A stretch of DNA of 36,161 bases, from positions 1 through 36,161 of IMG/VR virus record IMGVR_UViG_3300037847_000424; one strand, written 5' to 3'. Origin of the DNA: a virus. Under the pieces are notes generated by a model, which was given only the letters and a program-made list of their open reading frames with translations, was not told where the DNA came from and ran no database searches. The translations under genes and the position numbers were made by a program. Of the stretch, positions 28,774 through 36,161 are shown piece after piece; positions within the stretch are counted from its first letter, which is position 1; each line of letters starts with the position of its first letter.

Positions 28774-29724
28774 ATGTCTGAAACGACGACAGAAGCACCT
28801 AGCCAGGTGACAAGCGAACGCGAGCAACTGCTATCCGCATTGGCTGACGCTGATGCAAGCGCGTTTGACTTAACTGCGAACAACATCTCGATGCCGCAGG
28901 TCGAGAAACCTAGTCAGGAGTCTGCCAAGGAGGAAGACACCCCAGAAGAAGAAGCGCCGGAGCAACCGGCTGAGGAAAAGCCCGAGGAGACACAGGAGGA
29001 GGAAGAACCCAAGTCCAAGTACTCCCGAGCTAAAAAGTCACAGGATCGAGCCAACAAATCCTGGCGTGAAGTCAACGAGGCTAAGGCTGCCTTGAAGAAA
29101 GAACGCGAGGAGTTGGAGGCTCAAAAGAAGGCGTACCAGGATAGCCACGAGAAGAGTCTTGAGGAAATCCAGCAACGCACCAACACCAGTCGCTACTCAC
29201 CCGAGGAGTATGAGTCTATAGCTCAGGAGTTCGAGGATGAGGGCGATCATGCCAACGCTGAGGCAGCCCGGAAAGCTGCCAAGCAGGCCCGGCAAACCGC
29301 AACTGAGCAGGAGCAGAAAAAACAACAAGCCGAGTTTGTGTCCAAGTGGGACACCAACTGGAAACAGGCTACTGCTACTCACAAAGACCTGAATGACCAG
29401 GAGAGTGAACTGTTCAAGATGGTTGGCCAACTGTTGGAACGTAAACCTGTGCTGACTCAATACCCGGAAGGCATTACAGACGCAGTAGAAGCTGCGGATA
29501 TGTACCTGAAAGCTAACCGCGCTTCTGATCTGGAAAAACAGGTCAGTGACTTGAAAAAGCAGGTCGCTGAGTATGAAGAGAAACTAACACTGAACGGTAG
29601 CCAACCTGGAGGCACGATGCAGATAGAGTCATTCGATAAACTTTCCGCTGATAGGCAGCGAAACGAGTTATTGAAGGCGATGTCTAATGCAGACGAGTCC
29701 GGGGTTGGTATGTTCGCAAATTAA
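28774..29724 (+). CDS. Scaffolding protein
   Basis: 316 residues. Very acidic N-terminal half (EEDTPEEEAPEQPAEEKPEE, about 50-75), then long coiled coils (SWREVNEAKAALKKEREELEA; ADMYLKANRASDLEKQVSDLKKQVAEYEEKL, about 240-270) and a short ordered tail (FDKLSADRQRNELLKAMSNADE). The composition, length and place directly before the major capsid gene are characteristic of phage scaffolds, which chaperone prohead assembly and leave. No protease motif is visible here. Confidence 0.85.
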   Translation: MSETTTEAPSQVTSEREQLLSALADADASAFDLTANNISMPQVEKPSQESAKEEDTPEEEAPEQPAEEKPEETQEEEEPKSKYSRAKKSQDRANKSWREVNEAKAALKKEREELEAQKKAYQDSHEKSLEEIQQRTNTSRYSPEEYESIAQEFEDEGDHANAEAARKAAKQARQTATEQEQKKQQAEFVSKWDTNWKQATATHKDLNDQESELFKMVGQLLERKPVLTQYPEGITDAVEAADMYLKANRASDLEKQVSDLKKQVAEYEEKLTLNGSQPGGTMQIESFDKLSADRQRNELLKAMSNADESGVGMFAN

Positions 29725-29734
29725 CTAAAATAAC

Positions 29735-30721
29735 ATGGCTACAGGATTAACCAACACAACGAATAATGGCGCAGATGATGTCAAAAATTCGTTACAAACT
29801 TACTTCGATAAGAAGCTACTGGAGCAGACTCTCAAGAACATCGTTCTTGATCAGTTCGCATATAAGGCACCTCTCCCCGCTAAGATCGGCAGCAAAGACG
29901 TAAAGTTCTTCCGCTACCCAGAGAGTGACACCACAGACATCGACGCATTGACAGAAGGCACCGCGCCTGCGGCAGCAGACTACAAGCGTCTGGAGCTTGA
30001 AAGCGTGTCCTGCACACTGACTCAGTACGGTCAGGTCGTAGGTATCACCGACTTGCTCAGTGCGGTTGAGTTGTTCAACCACATGGAGCAGGCAACGATC
30101 CAGAACGGACAGGACGCTGCGCTCAAGGTTGACGAGATTCTCCGCAACAAGTTGGGAAGCGATGTCACCGGCAAGCAGAAGCGTTTTGCCGGTGCCGCAG
30201 CAGGAGGAGCATATGGCGATGTCGGTGGAACTGATGACGCGATGACTGCGCTCGACATTCTCGATGCCAGCACCAACCTCCGAGTCAACAACGCTCGCAC
30301 GAGCAATGGTTACTTCACTGCCGTCATGGCACCTGAAGTCGCTCGTGACTTAATGAATGATGATGACTGGTTGGAGGCAAGCAAGTACGGCGATGTGGAT
30401 CAGCTTTATCGCGGTGAAGCAGGTCGCTACATGGGGGTTCGTGTCGTCACGACTACTAATCCGTTCCGTTCCAACGCTCAGTACACCTACAATGCTGCTG
30501 GAACTAAGTTCTCCACATTCGTTGTGGGTGACCAGGCTTATGGTGGCGTGAACTTGTCCACGATGAGTGCCTACTCACCGAAGATGATCATTAGCCAGGG
30601 AGCAGATAAGTCTGATCCGTTGGCTCAGTTGACCACGGTTGGATTCAAGTTCTACTACGGATGTGAAGTTCTCCAAGCTTCTCACCTGGTAGAAATCTAC
30701 TCGGTCACCAACTACAGCTAA
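29735..30721 (+). CDS. Major capsid protein, N4 gp56-like (HK97 fold)
   Basis: 328 residues. The stretch LTQYGQVVGITDLLS (95-109) with the preceding KFFRYPE (57-63) is the signature of the N4 gp56 family of HK97-fold capsid proteins. The remaining sequence fits the A-domain and P-domain (NGYFTAVMAPEVARDLM; GRYMGVRVVTTTNPF; MIISQGADKSDPLAQLTTVGFKFYYG). No delta domain precedes, in keeping with a separate scaffold. A hairpin directly follows the stop. It is the main shell protein, in hundreds of copies. Confidence 0.9.
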   Translation: MATGLTNTTNNGADDVKNSLQTYFDKKLLEQTLKNIVLDQFAYKAPLPAKIGSKDVKFFRYPESDTTDIDALTEGTAPAAADYKRLELESVSCTLTQYGQVVGITDLLSAVELFNHMEQATIQNGQDAALKVDEILRNKLGSDVTGKQKRFAGAAAGGAYGDVGGTDDAMTALDILDASTNLRVNNARTSNGYFTAVMAPEVARDLMNDDDWLEASKYGDVDQLYRGEAGRYMGVRVVTTTNPFRSNAQYTYNAAGTKFSTFVVGDQAYGGVNLSTMSAYSPKMIISQGADKSDPLAQLTTVGFKFYYGCEVLQASHLVEIYSVTNYS

Positions 30722-30727
30722 TTAACA

Positions 30728-30756
30728 AGCCGGGGAGGTTAATAGCCTCCCTGGCT
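30728..30756 (+). terminator. Hairpin after major capsid gene
   Basis: AGCCGGGGAGG (30728-30738) pairs with CCTCCCTGGCT (30746-30756), eleven pairs with one G-T, loop TTAATAG. It is followed by ACTTTGCTTT rather than a full T-run, so it is likely a partial terminator that reduces expression past the capsid gene. Confidence 0.65.
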
Positions 30757-30766
30757 ACTTTGCTTT

Positions 30767-31039
30767 ATGCCTAAAGTTGAAATACCGCTGACCGCTCTGC
30801 AAGTTGCAGACGAGGAAGGCGTGATGGTCGCCCCCGAGGTGGGTGATGCTGTTAGCTTCACAATAGACGGTTCTGTGGAATCGCTGGGCGATGAGTTCGC
30901 CACAGTAGAGATGCAGACGGTCAACGGTGAGCCAGCATACCCGGAGGAGGTAGAAGAGACAGTCACTGAAGTCGAGGCGCCGTCCAGAGATGAGATGGTT
31001 GCCGCGATGGAGGAAATAGATCAGGCAGGAGGATTATAA
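30767..31039 (+). CDS. Small acidic hypothetical protein
   Basis: 90 residues, starting MPKVEIPLTALQVADEEG, rich in Val, Glu and Asp; a beta-rich core (VSFTIDGSVESLGDEFATVEMQ) and an acidic helical tail (EEVEETVTEVEAPSRDEMV). No family recognised. Placed right after capsid and its terminator, it may be a head-decoration or minor capsid protein. Confidence 0.65.
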   Translation: MPKVEIPLTALQVADEEGVMVAPEVGDAVSFTIDGSVESLGDEFATVEMQTVNGEPAYPEEVEETVTEVEAPSRDEMVAAMEEIDQAGGL

Positions 31040-31042
31040 GAT

Positions 31043-31336
31043 ATGAGTACTAAAAATGTAGGTAACCCGCTTCAAGGCCGAAGGCTGAAGGGCGGCAATA
31101 GCGGTCAAGAACCGATTGCGATTAAAGCAAGTAACGGTGATACCACCACAGCACAGTCTGCTACTCCGTTCTTGGAGTTCACTAACGCAAAGATCGACGG
31201 TACAGACAAGGACGGTAGCACCAACTTAACTAAGTATAATGTTGATAGTCTTACTCCTGGCGCAAGTGATGTTCAGGGAGTGTTGATAAGCATAAACTCA
31301 GTTAAGTACTGGATACCTGTGTTTAAGGCTGACTGA
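31043..31336 (+). CDS. Small hypothetical structural protein
   Basis: 97 residues. Gly/Asn/Thr/Ser-rich and probably beta-structured (FLEFTNAKIDGTDKDGSTNL...VQGVLISINSVKYWIPVF), with a basic start (KNVGNPLQGRRLKGG). No family recognised. In the head/tail accessory operon after capsid; the stop abuts the next start. Confidence 0.6.
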   Translation: MSTKNVGNPLQGRRLKGGNSGQEPIAIKASNGDTTTAQSATPFLEFTNAKIDGTDKDGSTNLTKYNVDSLTPGASDVQGVLISINSVKYWIPVFKAD

Positions 31337-31596
31337 TGCCTCTAGTTGAGTTCAAGAATCACGAGACGGGGGAGATCAAGGAGTTCTTGGTCTCCTCCGA
31401 CCTCGATAATTTTAGCGATGGCACTGGCACCTGGGCAAAGCTTGAGGTGCCAACGAGTTTCGCCATCGGAGGTATGCGCCAGGCACCGTCTCAGTCAGAG
31501 ATGATCAAGCGCGGCTACCACCGGCAAGAAAACTCTAAGAAAGGCTGGAGGAGCGAGTTCAGCCGACAAAAAGTAAAAAAGATTTGGGGATTATAA
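31336..31596 (+). CDS. Small hypothetical protein
   Basis: 86 residues. A beta-like start (MPLVEFKNHETGEIKEFLVS) and a basic C-terminus (RGYHRQENSKKGWRSEF, KVKKIWGL). No family recognised. Overlaps the previous stop by one base. Probably a minor head or connector protein. Confidence 0.6.
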   Translation: MPLVEFKNHETGEIKEFLVSSDLDNFSDGTGTWAKLEVPTSFAIGGMRQAPSQSEMIKRGYHRQENSKKGWRSEFSRQKVKKIWGL

Positions 31597-31599
31597 ACG

Positions 31600-31953
31600 A
31601 TGGCAAGACAGAATGATGCACTAGCCAACTTTGGCACAACAACTAACGAGGAATTAAGCGTTTCAACTGGGGCATCGACCCCCACAGGCTTAAGTGATGA
31701 GTGTTCACCTGCGTTTCTGCTGATCCAGAACGTAGGCACTACTCCGGTGTTCTATAGGTTGGCTAATTTTGCCAGTGGTGCAGGTGCTTGCAGCACAACA
31801 AACTACACCGGCATTCTGGCAGCCTGCACAGCAGATGAGGATGGCACTGGTGGAGTGATTAGCTTTTCTGGTTATACCGGAGGTATCAGCTTCCGAGTCG
31901 CAAGCGGCACAGGCAAGGTGAACGTAAGCCACAGCGGCAGATTGGGGGATTAA
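31600..31953 (+). CDS. Small hypothetical beta-rich protein
   Basis: 117 residues. Thr, Ser, Gly and Ala-rich with repeated strand-like segments (FLLIQNVGTTPVFYRLANFASG; VISFSGYTGGISFRVASGTGKVNVSHSG) and several Cys (Cys37, Cys66, Cys78). It resembles a jelly-roll or decoration-type protein and precedes the LamG-type fibre gene. No family recognised. Confidence 0.6.
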   Translation: MARQNDALANFGTTTNEELSVSTGASTPTGLSDECSPAFLLIQNVGTTPVFYRLANFASGAGACSTTNYTGILAACTADEDGTGGVISFSGYTGGISFRVASGTGKVNVSHSGRLGD

Positions 31954-31956
31954 GCA

Positions 31957-34161
31957 GTGGGCATAGCCAACATAATTAACAACTCCACCACAACTAGTGG
32001 CGGGGAGATCGTCCGCGAGTTAGTTAATAGCTCAGACGGCGCGGGTCTGCATTTTGATGGTGCGGCGGGAAACATCGACATTGCCTCGCCGCCAGATTTG
32101 GGAACGAAGTTTTCGTTTGAGTATGTTATTAAAGCCGACTCTTTCGGCTCGGCTTACAGTATCATAACCGACTTTGGGACGAGCGGTAGATTTCAGTTCG
32201 GCTCGTTTTCGGCTAACTCATACAACCTTGGCATCTACGATACTGGCGACCGAAACTTTGGCGTCAAAGTCTTGGACGACTTGAAAGTTCATCATCTCGT
32301 TTTGACCGTCGATGGAACTTCGGCCAAGCTGTACGACAACGGAAATGAAGTCGCGACAGCAACAGTTGGTTCGCCCACAATAGACAGTTGCACGGATGCG
32401 AAAATTGGCAAAGACGTTGGTGCGGCCAGTGGCTTTTTTAATGGAACAATTTACCGCTGCCGATTCTGGAACAAGACACTTGAGCCGGATGAGGTGAGGA
32501 CAGCGTTCGAGCGGGCAGACGTTGATTTTGCTGACCAGTATGGTGACGCAGCTAACGTAATTACTACCGCAGCTTGGAAAAACTGGGGAACGAATCAAGC
32601 CGACACCGGAAACGACACTAACGACCGAGCCACCTTCAATAGCAATTACGGCACTTCTGGCCCTACGCTTGGCTGGGGAATATCTGGCACACCTATTAAT
32701 ATAAGCGTTGCGAGCAATGTTCTGACGTTTAGTGCGACATCCGATGGACAAGGCATACATTACGCGCTGCCAGCAGGAACTTTGGTCGCTGGCAAAAAAT
32801 ATCGCCTTACCATTGCCACTGGTGCGATAACCGGAAGTGCTAAAGCCAGACTTTATAGTTCAGCCGGATATGTAGATGTTAGTCTTGCAGCGTCTAAGAC
32901 AAATTTTTGCGATTTCACCGCACCGGCAGGAGCAATTCAGTATTTTTATATTCACTTGTTTGGAGGCACTGGTGCATCACCGGCATCAATTCAATTAAAC
33001 GCAGCAAGCGTCTCAAATAATTTTGTTCAAACCGGCTGCGTCTCCGACTACGACCTAGCATTTGCAAACCCAACGCAATCGCGAATGGTGCAAGACCGAA
33101 GCGGCGCAGCGGATGGCACGACAAGCGCAAGCGGCGTGTCGCAAGTTCAGCCGGTGGTTCAGTTGAATGCCGCCGCAGCACGAATCGGAACCACTCAAGC
33201 GACTCCTGCGGATAATCAGCTAATAGTTGGTGCGGGGAGTGGCTCGGCTCAAGCTGATGCTGATGACATAATTTTAACGAACGGCAGTTCGGTGAATGCT
33301 GGCATCACTTTTAACACTCCGAGTGCTGGCGGTTATCTGTACTTTGCAGACGGCAATGAGAATGACGACCTTTATCGCGGGTTTATAAAATACGTTCACA
33401 GCGGCAACGCTATGGAGTTTGGAACGAATGCTGTTTCTCGTCTCGCCATATCCAGCACCGGCGCGGTAGATATATCTGGCCCAGCGAGTCACGCGACTGC
33501 GTTGACGGTTGGCAATTCCACTGGCGGGACTGAACTTCAAGTCATTCCGAAAGAGAACGAAAGCATTACGCTGAACTCGACCGAAGGTTCAACGGCACAC
33601 GCATTGATTTTGGCCACCGGAGGCACTCCTAGACTGACAGTAGCCAGCACCGGCTTGGCCACTTTCGCCAACGGCATAGCGTTGCAGACATCACCGACGA
33701 ACCCAGATGCAACTGCTGGCGAAGCCTACACGTTAGACAAATACGAGACAGGAACTTGGACGCCTGTCTATGCCCCAAGTTCGGGTACATTTGCTACGAT
33801 GGATATGGATGTTCTGAGTGCTAAATATACTCGGATAGGGAATACGGTTCTAGTTCAAGCCACCATCAGAACAGATGATGTCGATATTACTGGTGGTTCT
33901 GGCGTTTTACGAATTAACGGTTTGCCGTTCCCCGTCGCGGGAAGTGGTGCTTACGGAACAGTATATATTGGTGAGGCAGGTTCGTTTGCGTCGAGTAAGT
34001 TCCCGTGTGCTGGTTATTGCACAGTTAGTGCGTCTCACATAACGCTAACAAAACTGAGCGGAGTTGCGGGTAGCATTTTGGGCGCGGGAGTTGATTCATT
34101 AACAACAGGCACAACGGCGAACCAAAACTCACTCATTTTTGCAGCACAATACACAGCTTAA
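31957..34161 (+). CDS. Tail fibre / adhesin with LamG-like domain
   Basis: 734 residues, GTG at 31957. Residues about 30-190 look like a concanavalin/LamG jelly-roll (LHFDGAAGNIDIASPPDLGTKFSFEYVIKAD ... LVLTVDGTSAKLYDNGNEVAT ... FFNGTIYRCRFWNKTLEPDEV), a carbohydrate-binding fold common in fibres. Next come strand-rich linkers, a Gly/Ser-rich repeat area (about 400-560), and a C-terminal domain with TGTWTPVYAPSSGTF and TRIGNTVLVQATIR, typical of receptor-binding tips of marine phage fibres. It has codon use unlike its neighbours (more GCG, TCG and CGA), suggesting acquisition from elsewhere. It likely binds host glycans. Confidence 0.7.
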   Translation: MGIANIINNSTTTSGGEIVRELVNSSDGAGLHFDGAAGNIDIASPPDLGTKFSFEYVIKADSFGSAYSIITDFGTSGRFQFGSFSANSYNLGIYDTGDRNFGVKVLDDLKVHHLVLTVDGTSAKLYDNGNEVATATVGSPTIDSCTDAKIGKDVGAASGFFNGTIYRCRFWNKTLEPDEVRTAFERADVDFADQYGDAANVITTAAWKNWGTNQADTGNDTNDRATFNSNYGTSGPTLGWGISGTPINISVASNVLTFSATSDGQGIHYALPAGTLVAGKKYRLTIATGAITGSAKARLYSSAGYVDVSLAASKTNFCDFTAPAGAIQYFYIHLFGGTGASPASIQLNAASVSNNFVQTGCVSDYDLAFANPTQSRMVQDRSGAADGTTSASGVSQVQPVVQLNAAAARIGTTQATPADNQLIVGAGSGSAQADADDIILTNGSSVNAGITFNTPSAGGYLYFADGNENDDLYRGFIKYVHSGNAMEFGTNAVSRLAISSTGAVDISGPASHATALTVGNSTGGTELQVIPKENESITLNSTEGSTAHALILATGGTPRLTVASTGLATFANGIALQTSPTNPDATAGEAYTLDKYETGTWTPVYAPSSGTFATMDMDVLSAKYTRIGNTVLVQATIRTDDVDITGGSGVLRINGLPFPVAGSGAYGTVYIGEAGSFASSKFPCAGYCTVSASHITLTKLSGVAGSILGAGVDSLTTGTTANQNSLIFAAQYTA

Positions 34162-34162
34162 T

Positions 34163-34435
34163 ATGGCATTAGAAAAAATAACAGAAATTGGCGAGATGAA
34201 CGTGGGTGCAAACTCCGTCATTTCGGTTCGCACAGATACCGTCATCAAAGACGATGGTGCAGAAGTCAGCCGCAGTTTTCACCGGCACGTTGTCGCACCG
34301 ACAGACGATATAAGCGGCGAAGATGCGAGGGTGCAAGCGGTTGCTAACTCACTTTGGACTGACGAGGTGAAGGCAGCATATACCGCAAGTCTACCGGCAG
34401 AAGAACCGGCGGCAGCAGGATCTAGCGAGGAGTAA
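34163..34435 (+). CDS. Small fibre-associated hypothetical protein
   Basis: 90 residues from the ATG at 34163; an upstream extension would run into the fibre gene. MALEKITEIGEMNVGANSVI, then a beta part (VRTDTVIKDDGAEVSRSFHRHVV) and an Ala/Glu-rich tail (AEEPAAAGSSEE). Codon use resembles that of the fibre gene before it. Such small genes after fibres are often assembly or chaperone factors, but none is recognised. Confidence 0.6.
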   Translation: MALEKITEIGEMNVGANSVISVRTDTVIKDDGAEVSRSFHRHVVAPTDDISGEDARVQAVANSLWTDEVKAAYTASLPAEEPAAAGSSEE

Positions 34436-34438
34436 TTT

Positions 34439-34780
34439 ATGTTTAGCATTAACACAACACCCACAGAGTCGCTTAACGCATCTCGCGTGGACATCAGCAT
34501 TAACTCCGGTGTGGAGTTCGGAATGCAGTTCAGTCTTGCCTGTTATGCCAAGGTGACGGTGGAAGGCGAAGAGGCTTGGAGCAGTTCACCGATCTTCAGC
34601 TCGCTTCTAAATGTAACAGGAGCAACTTGGGACGCTTGGGGGTCAGATGTGTCGGATCAAGAATATATCGGCAATCTCGCATTAGTCCAACTGGGCCTCA
34701 CTAGGGCACCTGCCGGGGAGGCACCAGAAGCACCTGAAGCACCTGCTGAAGAAACAGAAGAGACTCCTGCTGAGGAGTAG
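34439..34780 (+). CDS. Small hypothetical protein
   Basis: 113 residues. A beta-rich start (MFSINTTPTESLNASRVDISIN, FGMQFSLACYAKVTVEGEEAW) and an Ala/Glu/Pro-rich tail (EAPEAPEAPAEETEETPAEE) much like the tail of the previous gene. No family recognised. Probably a fibre or tail accessory. Confidence 0.6.
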   Translation: MFSINTTPTESLNASRVDISINSGVEFGMQFSLACYAKVTVEGEEAWSSSPIFSSLLNVTGATWDAWGSDVSDQEYIGNLALVQLGLTRAPAGEAPEAPEAPAEETEETPAEE

Positions 34781-34800
34781 TCAGTCCGCTGGGGGGATGA

Positions 34801-35103
34801 GTGGACACAGAGACAATCAAAGACCTGGGGGCACCAATCGCCATGACAGTAGCAATGAGCTACTACATTTGGCGAATGACTCAATTTCTTTTGACAAGTC
34901 TCACCGACTCTCTAGCAGAGAACCGGGAAATTCTGGTGAAGCTCATTGATTCTATAAATGCCATCAAGTCAGACCAGACAAGCCGCATTTGCGAACTCGA
35001 GCAAAGAGTCGCGGAGATTAGGGAGCAACATCGCAATTACAATAATCTGCTTGTGGGCAGTCGCGGTGGGGATCGGATGCAGCAACCTCGGAGCGATTCG
35101 TGA
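34801..35103 (+). CDS. Membrane protein with coiled coil: holin (BhlA-like) or i-spanin
   Basis: 100 residues, GTG at 34801. One transmembrane segment (about 9-32, LGAPIAMTVAMSYYIWRMTQ) is followed by a coiled-coil region (LTDSLAENREILVKLIDSIN, ELEQRVAEIREQHRNY). This resembles BhlA/UviB-type holins, and equally Rz-like i-spanins. A lipoprotein-like gene at 34958 overlaps it by 146 bases in another frame, an arrangement typical of spanin pairs. It lies in the small membrane-protein cluster at the end of the late operon. Confidence 0.6.
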   Translation: MDTETIKDLGAPIAMTVAMSYYIWRMTQFLLTSLTDSLAENREILVKLIDSINAIKSDQTSRICELEQRVAEIREQHRNYNNLLVGSRGGDRMQQPRSDS

Positions 35104-35209
35104 CGTAAGATTGGGCTTCACAGGCTTCGAGATCGAGACCTGGGAACCGGAGGAATACAAGTTTGGTGAGTGGCAGAGAAGCACCAACGGAGTGTGGAAC
35201 AGGAGATGA
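34958..35209 (+). CDS. Membrane/lipoprotein-like protein nested with 34801
   Basis: 83 residues, ATG at 34958, overlapping the previous gene in a different frame. After a polar start (MPSSQTRQAAFANSSKESRR) a hydrophobic segment (IAITIICLWAVAVGIGC, 25-41) ends with a Cys in a lipobox-like context. The remainder (FTGFEIETWEPEEYKFGEWQR) is polar. This is compatible with an o-spanin-like lipoprotein or small lysis membrane protein. The long polar N-region is unusual for a lipoprotein, so the start may be different. Confidence 0.5.
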   Translation: MPSSQTRQAAFANSSKESRRLGSNIAITIICLWAVAVGIGCSNLGAIRDVRLGFTGFEIETWEPEEYKFGEWQRSTNGVWNRR

Positions 35210-35358
35210 ATTTCGATGATATCAAGACGGCTATTGCGTCAGTTGTTGGGATCGGCAACTGGATGGTGCAGATTGATCTCATCCTCAAGGTTGGCATCAG
35301 TGTCGCCAGCCTGATTTACATAATTTTGAAGATACGACAGCTACTTAAAAAACAATGA
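35206..35358 (+). CDS. Small single-TM protein (50 aa), holin-like
   Basis: 50 residues from the ATG at 35206, preceded by AGGAG and overlapping the previous stop; an upstream start in the same frame would overlap the previous gene. MNFDDIKTAIASVVGIGNWM is followed by a transmembrane helix (IDLILKVGISVASLIYIILK) and a basic end (IRQLLKKQ). Small one-helix proteins in this location are common in marine phages and may act as holin components. Confidence 0.6.
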   Translation: MNFDDIKTAIASVVGIGNWMVQIDLILKVGISVASLIYIILKIRQLLKKQ

Positions 35359-35498
35359 GCTTATACAAGAACATACACGCGAAGCGGAAACGCATTAAGT
35401 CAGGCAGCGGAGAGAAGATGAGAAAACCTGGGAGCAAAGGCGCACCAACCGCTAAAGCTTTTAAGAAGGCAGCAAAAACAGCAAAGAAGAAGTATTAA
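35355..35498 (+). CDS. Small basic conserved phage protein (47 aa)
   Basis: A short gene, ATG at 35355 overlapping the previous stop (ATGA). The product begins MSLYKNIHAKRKRIKSGSGE and continues KMRKPGSKGAPTAKAFKKAA, with very many Lys and Arg. This 'MSLYKNI.AKRKRI..GSGEKMRKPGSKGAPT' pattern is recurrent in marine phages, as far as I recall, with no known function. It could bind nucleic acid or be virion-associated. It lies between two membrane proteins. Confidence 0.75.
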   Translation: MSLYKNIHAKRKRIKSGSGEKMRKPGSKGAPTAKAFKKAAKTAKKKY

Positions 35499-35499
35499 T

Positions 35500-35733
35500 A
35501 TGTGGAAAAGTAAGACAGTATATGCAGGACTAGCTGGGATCGTTTCCAGCTTTGGTTTGTATATGTCATCGGAGCTAAGTCTCGCGGAGTTTCTCCAGGT
35601 GGCAGTACCAAGCCTACTCGCGATCTTCCTGAGAGCCGGGGTACAGAAAAGCACAGATGCGGCTCAACTAGCAGCAGAAGCTGCGAGCAGTGTCACACCT
35701 GCACCCAAGAAGAAGGCAGCTAAGAAAGCTTAG
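35500..35733 (+). CDS. Putative holin
   Basis: 77 residues. MWKSKTVYAGLAGIVSSFGLYMSSELSLAEFLQVAVPSLLAIFLRAGVQ contains two hydrophobic segments (about 8-24 and 30-47) separated by a short polar turn, then a polar Ala/Lys-rich tail (PAPKKKAAKKA). The 'W.SKTV.AGLA.I' start and 'LLAIFLR.GV' end are typical for small phage holins. Holins form pores in the inner membrane to time lysis. Directly before the fibre gene at 35743. Confidence 0.75.
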   Translation: MWKSKTVYAGLAGIVSSFGLYMSSELSLAEFLQVAVPSLLAIFLRAGVQKSTDAAQLAAEAASSVTPAPKKKAAKKA

Positions 35734-35742
35734 GAGGCAATC

Positions 35743-36161
35743 ATGCCAGACATCAGCACCACACAATCATTTGCAGATGGTGATACCGTAACGGCAGCCA
35801 AGCTGAACAACATCATTGCAGGTGCATCGATCACCTCCGGTGCAGTCACAAACGCCAAGCTTGCTACTGACGCAGTTGAGTTGGACAACATGGCAAACAA
35901 CTCGGTGGACACTGCTGAGTTGGTTAACAATGCTGTACAGAACAGCAAGCTGGAGACGATGGCGGCCAAGACGGTCAAGGCCAACGCCACCAACGCCACT
36001 GCTAATCCGACTGACGTTGCTGTGGCAGCCAACAAGCTACTGGCAGGCACCAGCAACAGCATCAATGCGGTCAGCTTCACAGACGATCTTGAGTTGGATG
36101 CCAGTGACTCTGCTGCCACAAAGATCAAAGCGGCAGCCACACTGATAGGTGGCAAGTCCAG
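35743..36161 (+). CDS. Tail fibre-like protein, 5' part (continues at position 2)
   Basis: ATG at 35743 preceded by TAGGAGGCA, a strong ribosome-binding site. The 139 codons present run off the right edge and, through the 174-base terminal overlap, continue to the stop at 718 for a total of 320 residues. The N-terminus (MPDISTTQSFADGDTVTAAKLNNII) and the following 'AKLATDAVELDNMANNSVDT...LETMAAKTVKANATNATANPTDVAVAAN' are classic collar repeats of marine phage tail fibres (AVT.AKLA..AV...KL). It is the second putative fibre besides 31957. Confidence 0.8.
   Translation, partial: MPDISTTQSFADGDTVTAAKLNNIIAGASITSGAVTNAKLATDAVELDNMANNSVDTAELVNNAVQNSKLETMAAKTVKANATNATANPTDVAVAANKLLAGTSNSINAVSFTDDLELDASDSAATKIKAAATLIGGKS
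35988..36161. repeat. Terminal redundancy, right copy
   Basis: Matches 1-174 with two silent substitutions (C36051 versus G64; C36075 versus T88). See the left copy. It shows circular closure of the genome. Confidence 0.9.

Noticed and set aside
35816-36145. Basic Trp/Thr-rich frame inside the fibre gene start
   Set aside because: It is a shadow of the repetitive fibre sequence in another frame, without a start signal or meaningful motif.
1-36161. CRISPR array or diversity-generating retroelement
   Set aside because: No regularly spaced repeats with unique spacers and no reverse transcriptase gene were seen; the fibre-gene overlap is the assembly end, not a template repeat.

Overview
The window is an essentially complete genome of a tailed temperate bacteriophage with podovirus-type gene content. 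All supported genes are on the + strand. The last 174 bases (35988-36161) repeat the first 174 with only two differences, both silent, and the gene entering the right edge continues in frame at the left edge. The molecule therefore closes into a circle of about 35,987 bp. The style of the proteins (a capsid resembling the N4 gp56 family, a very large polyvalent internal protein, small conserved head/tail accessory proteins) resembles uncultured marine phages. The host cannot be named from the sequence, but a tRNA-Leu(CAA) 3' half in the putative attP is a direct handle on it.

Layout by region. 1-718: end of a tail fibre-like gene that begins at 35743. 715-3582: head-to-tail adaptor (carrying inserted adhesin-type repeats) and a hub/nozzle-like protein. 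3579-13915: a small unknown protein, two ejection-type internal proteins, a 2113-residue polyvalent protein with an HExxH metallopeptidase motif, and two further small proteins. 13963-16385: a PD-(D/E)XK nuclease, the putative attP with repeats, a Cys-rich protein, a tyrosine integrase with promoter and palindromic operators, and a ribbon-helix-helix (RHH) regulator. 16431-18783: a membrane protein, a second RHH protein, an RlpA-like cell-wall protein, an excisionase-like HTH protein and a C5 cytosine methyltransferase with a long open second frame. 18773-21638: a second PD-(D/E)XK nuclease, a zinc-ribbon peptide, a structured intergenic stretch, an ssDNA-binding-like protein, a RecB/Cas4-like exonuclease, a DnaA domain IV-like protein, and an AT-rich repeat tract that is a good origin candidate. 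21639-26334: small proteins, a structured RNA candidate, TerS, a dNMP kinase-like protein, a fourth PD-(D/E)XK protein, TerL and a possible spanin pair. 26401-30721: portal, scaffold and major capsid. 30767-35733: small head/tail proteins, a LamG-type fibre with different codon use, and a lysis-like cluster of small membrane proteins.

How the parts fit. No DNA polymerase, helicase, primase or RNA polymerase is recognisable, so replication probably borrows the host replisome, recruited through the DnaA-like protein at the AT-rich tract, with the exonuclease and ssDNA-binding-like pair acting in recombination. Integration would use Int, the Xis-like protein and the tRNA-Leu attP. There is no CI-type repressor. 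Instead two Arc-like RHH proteins lie beside a recurring GGTGTAC...ACACC palindrome found at four intergenic loci, which I infer to be the regulatory circuit. Packaging (TerS/TerL), head assembly (portal, scaffold, capsid), adsorption (two fibres), ejection (three internal proteins) and lysis (small membrane proteins, lipoproteins, RlpA-like enzyme) are all represented.
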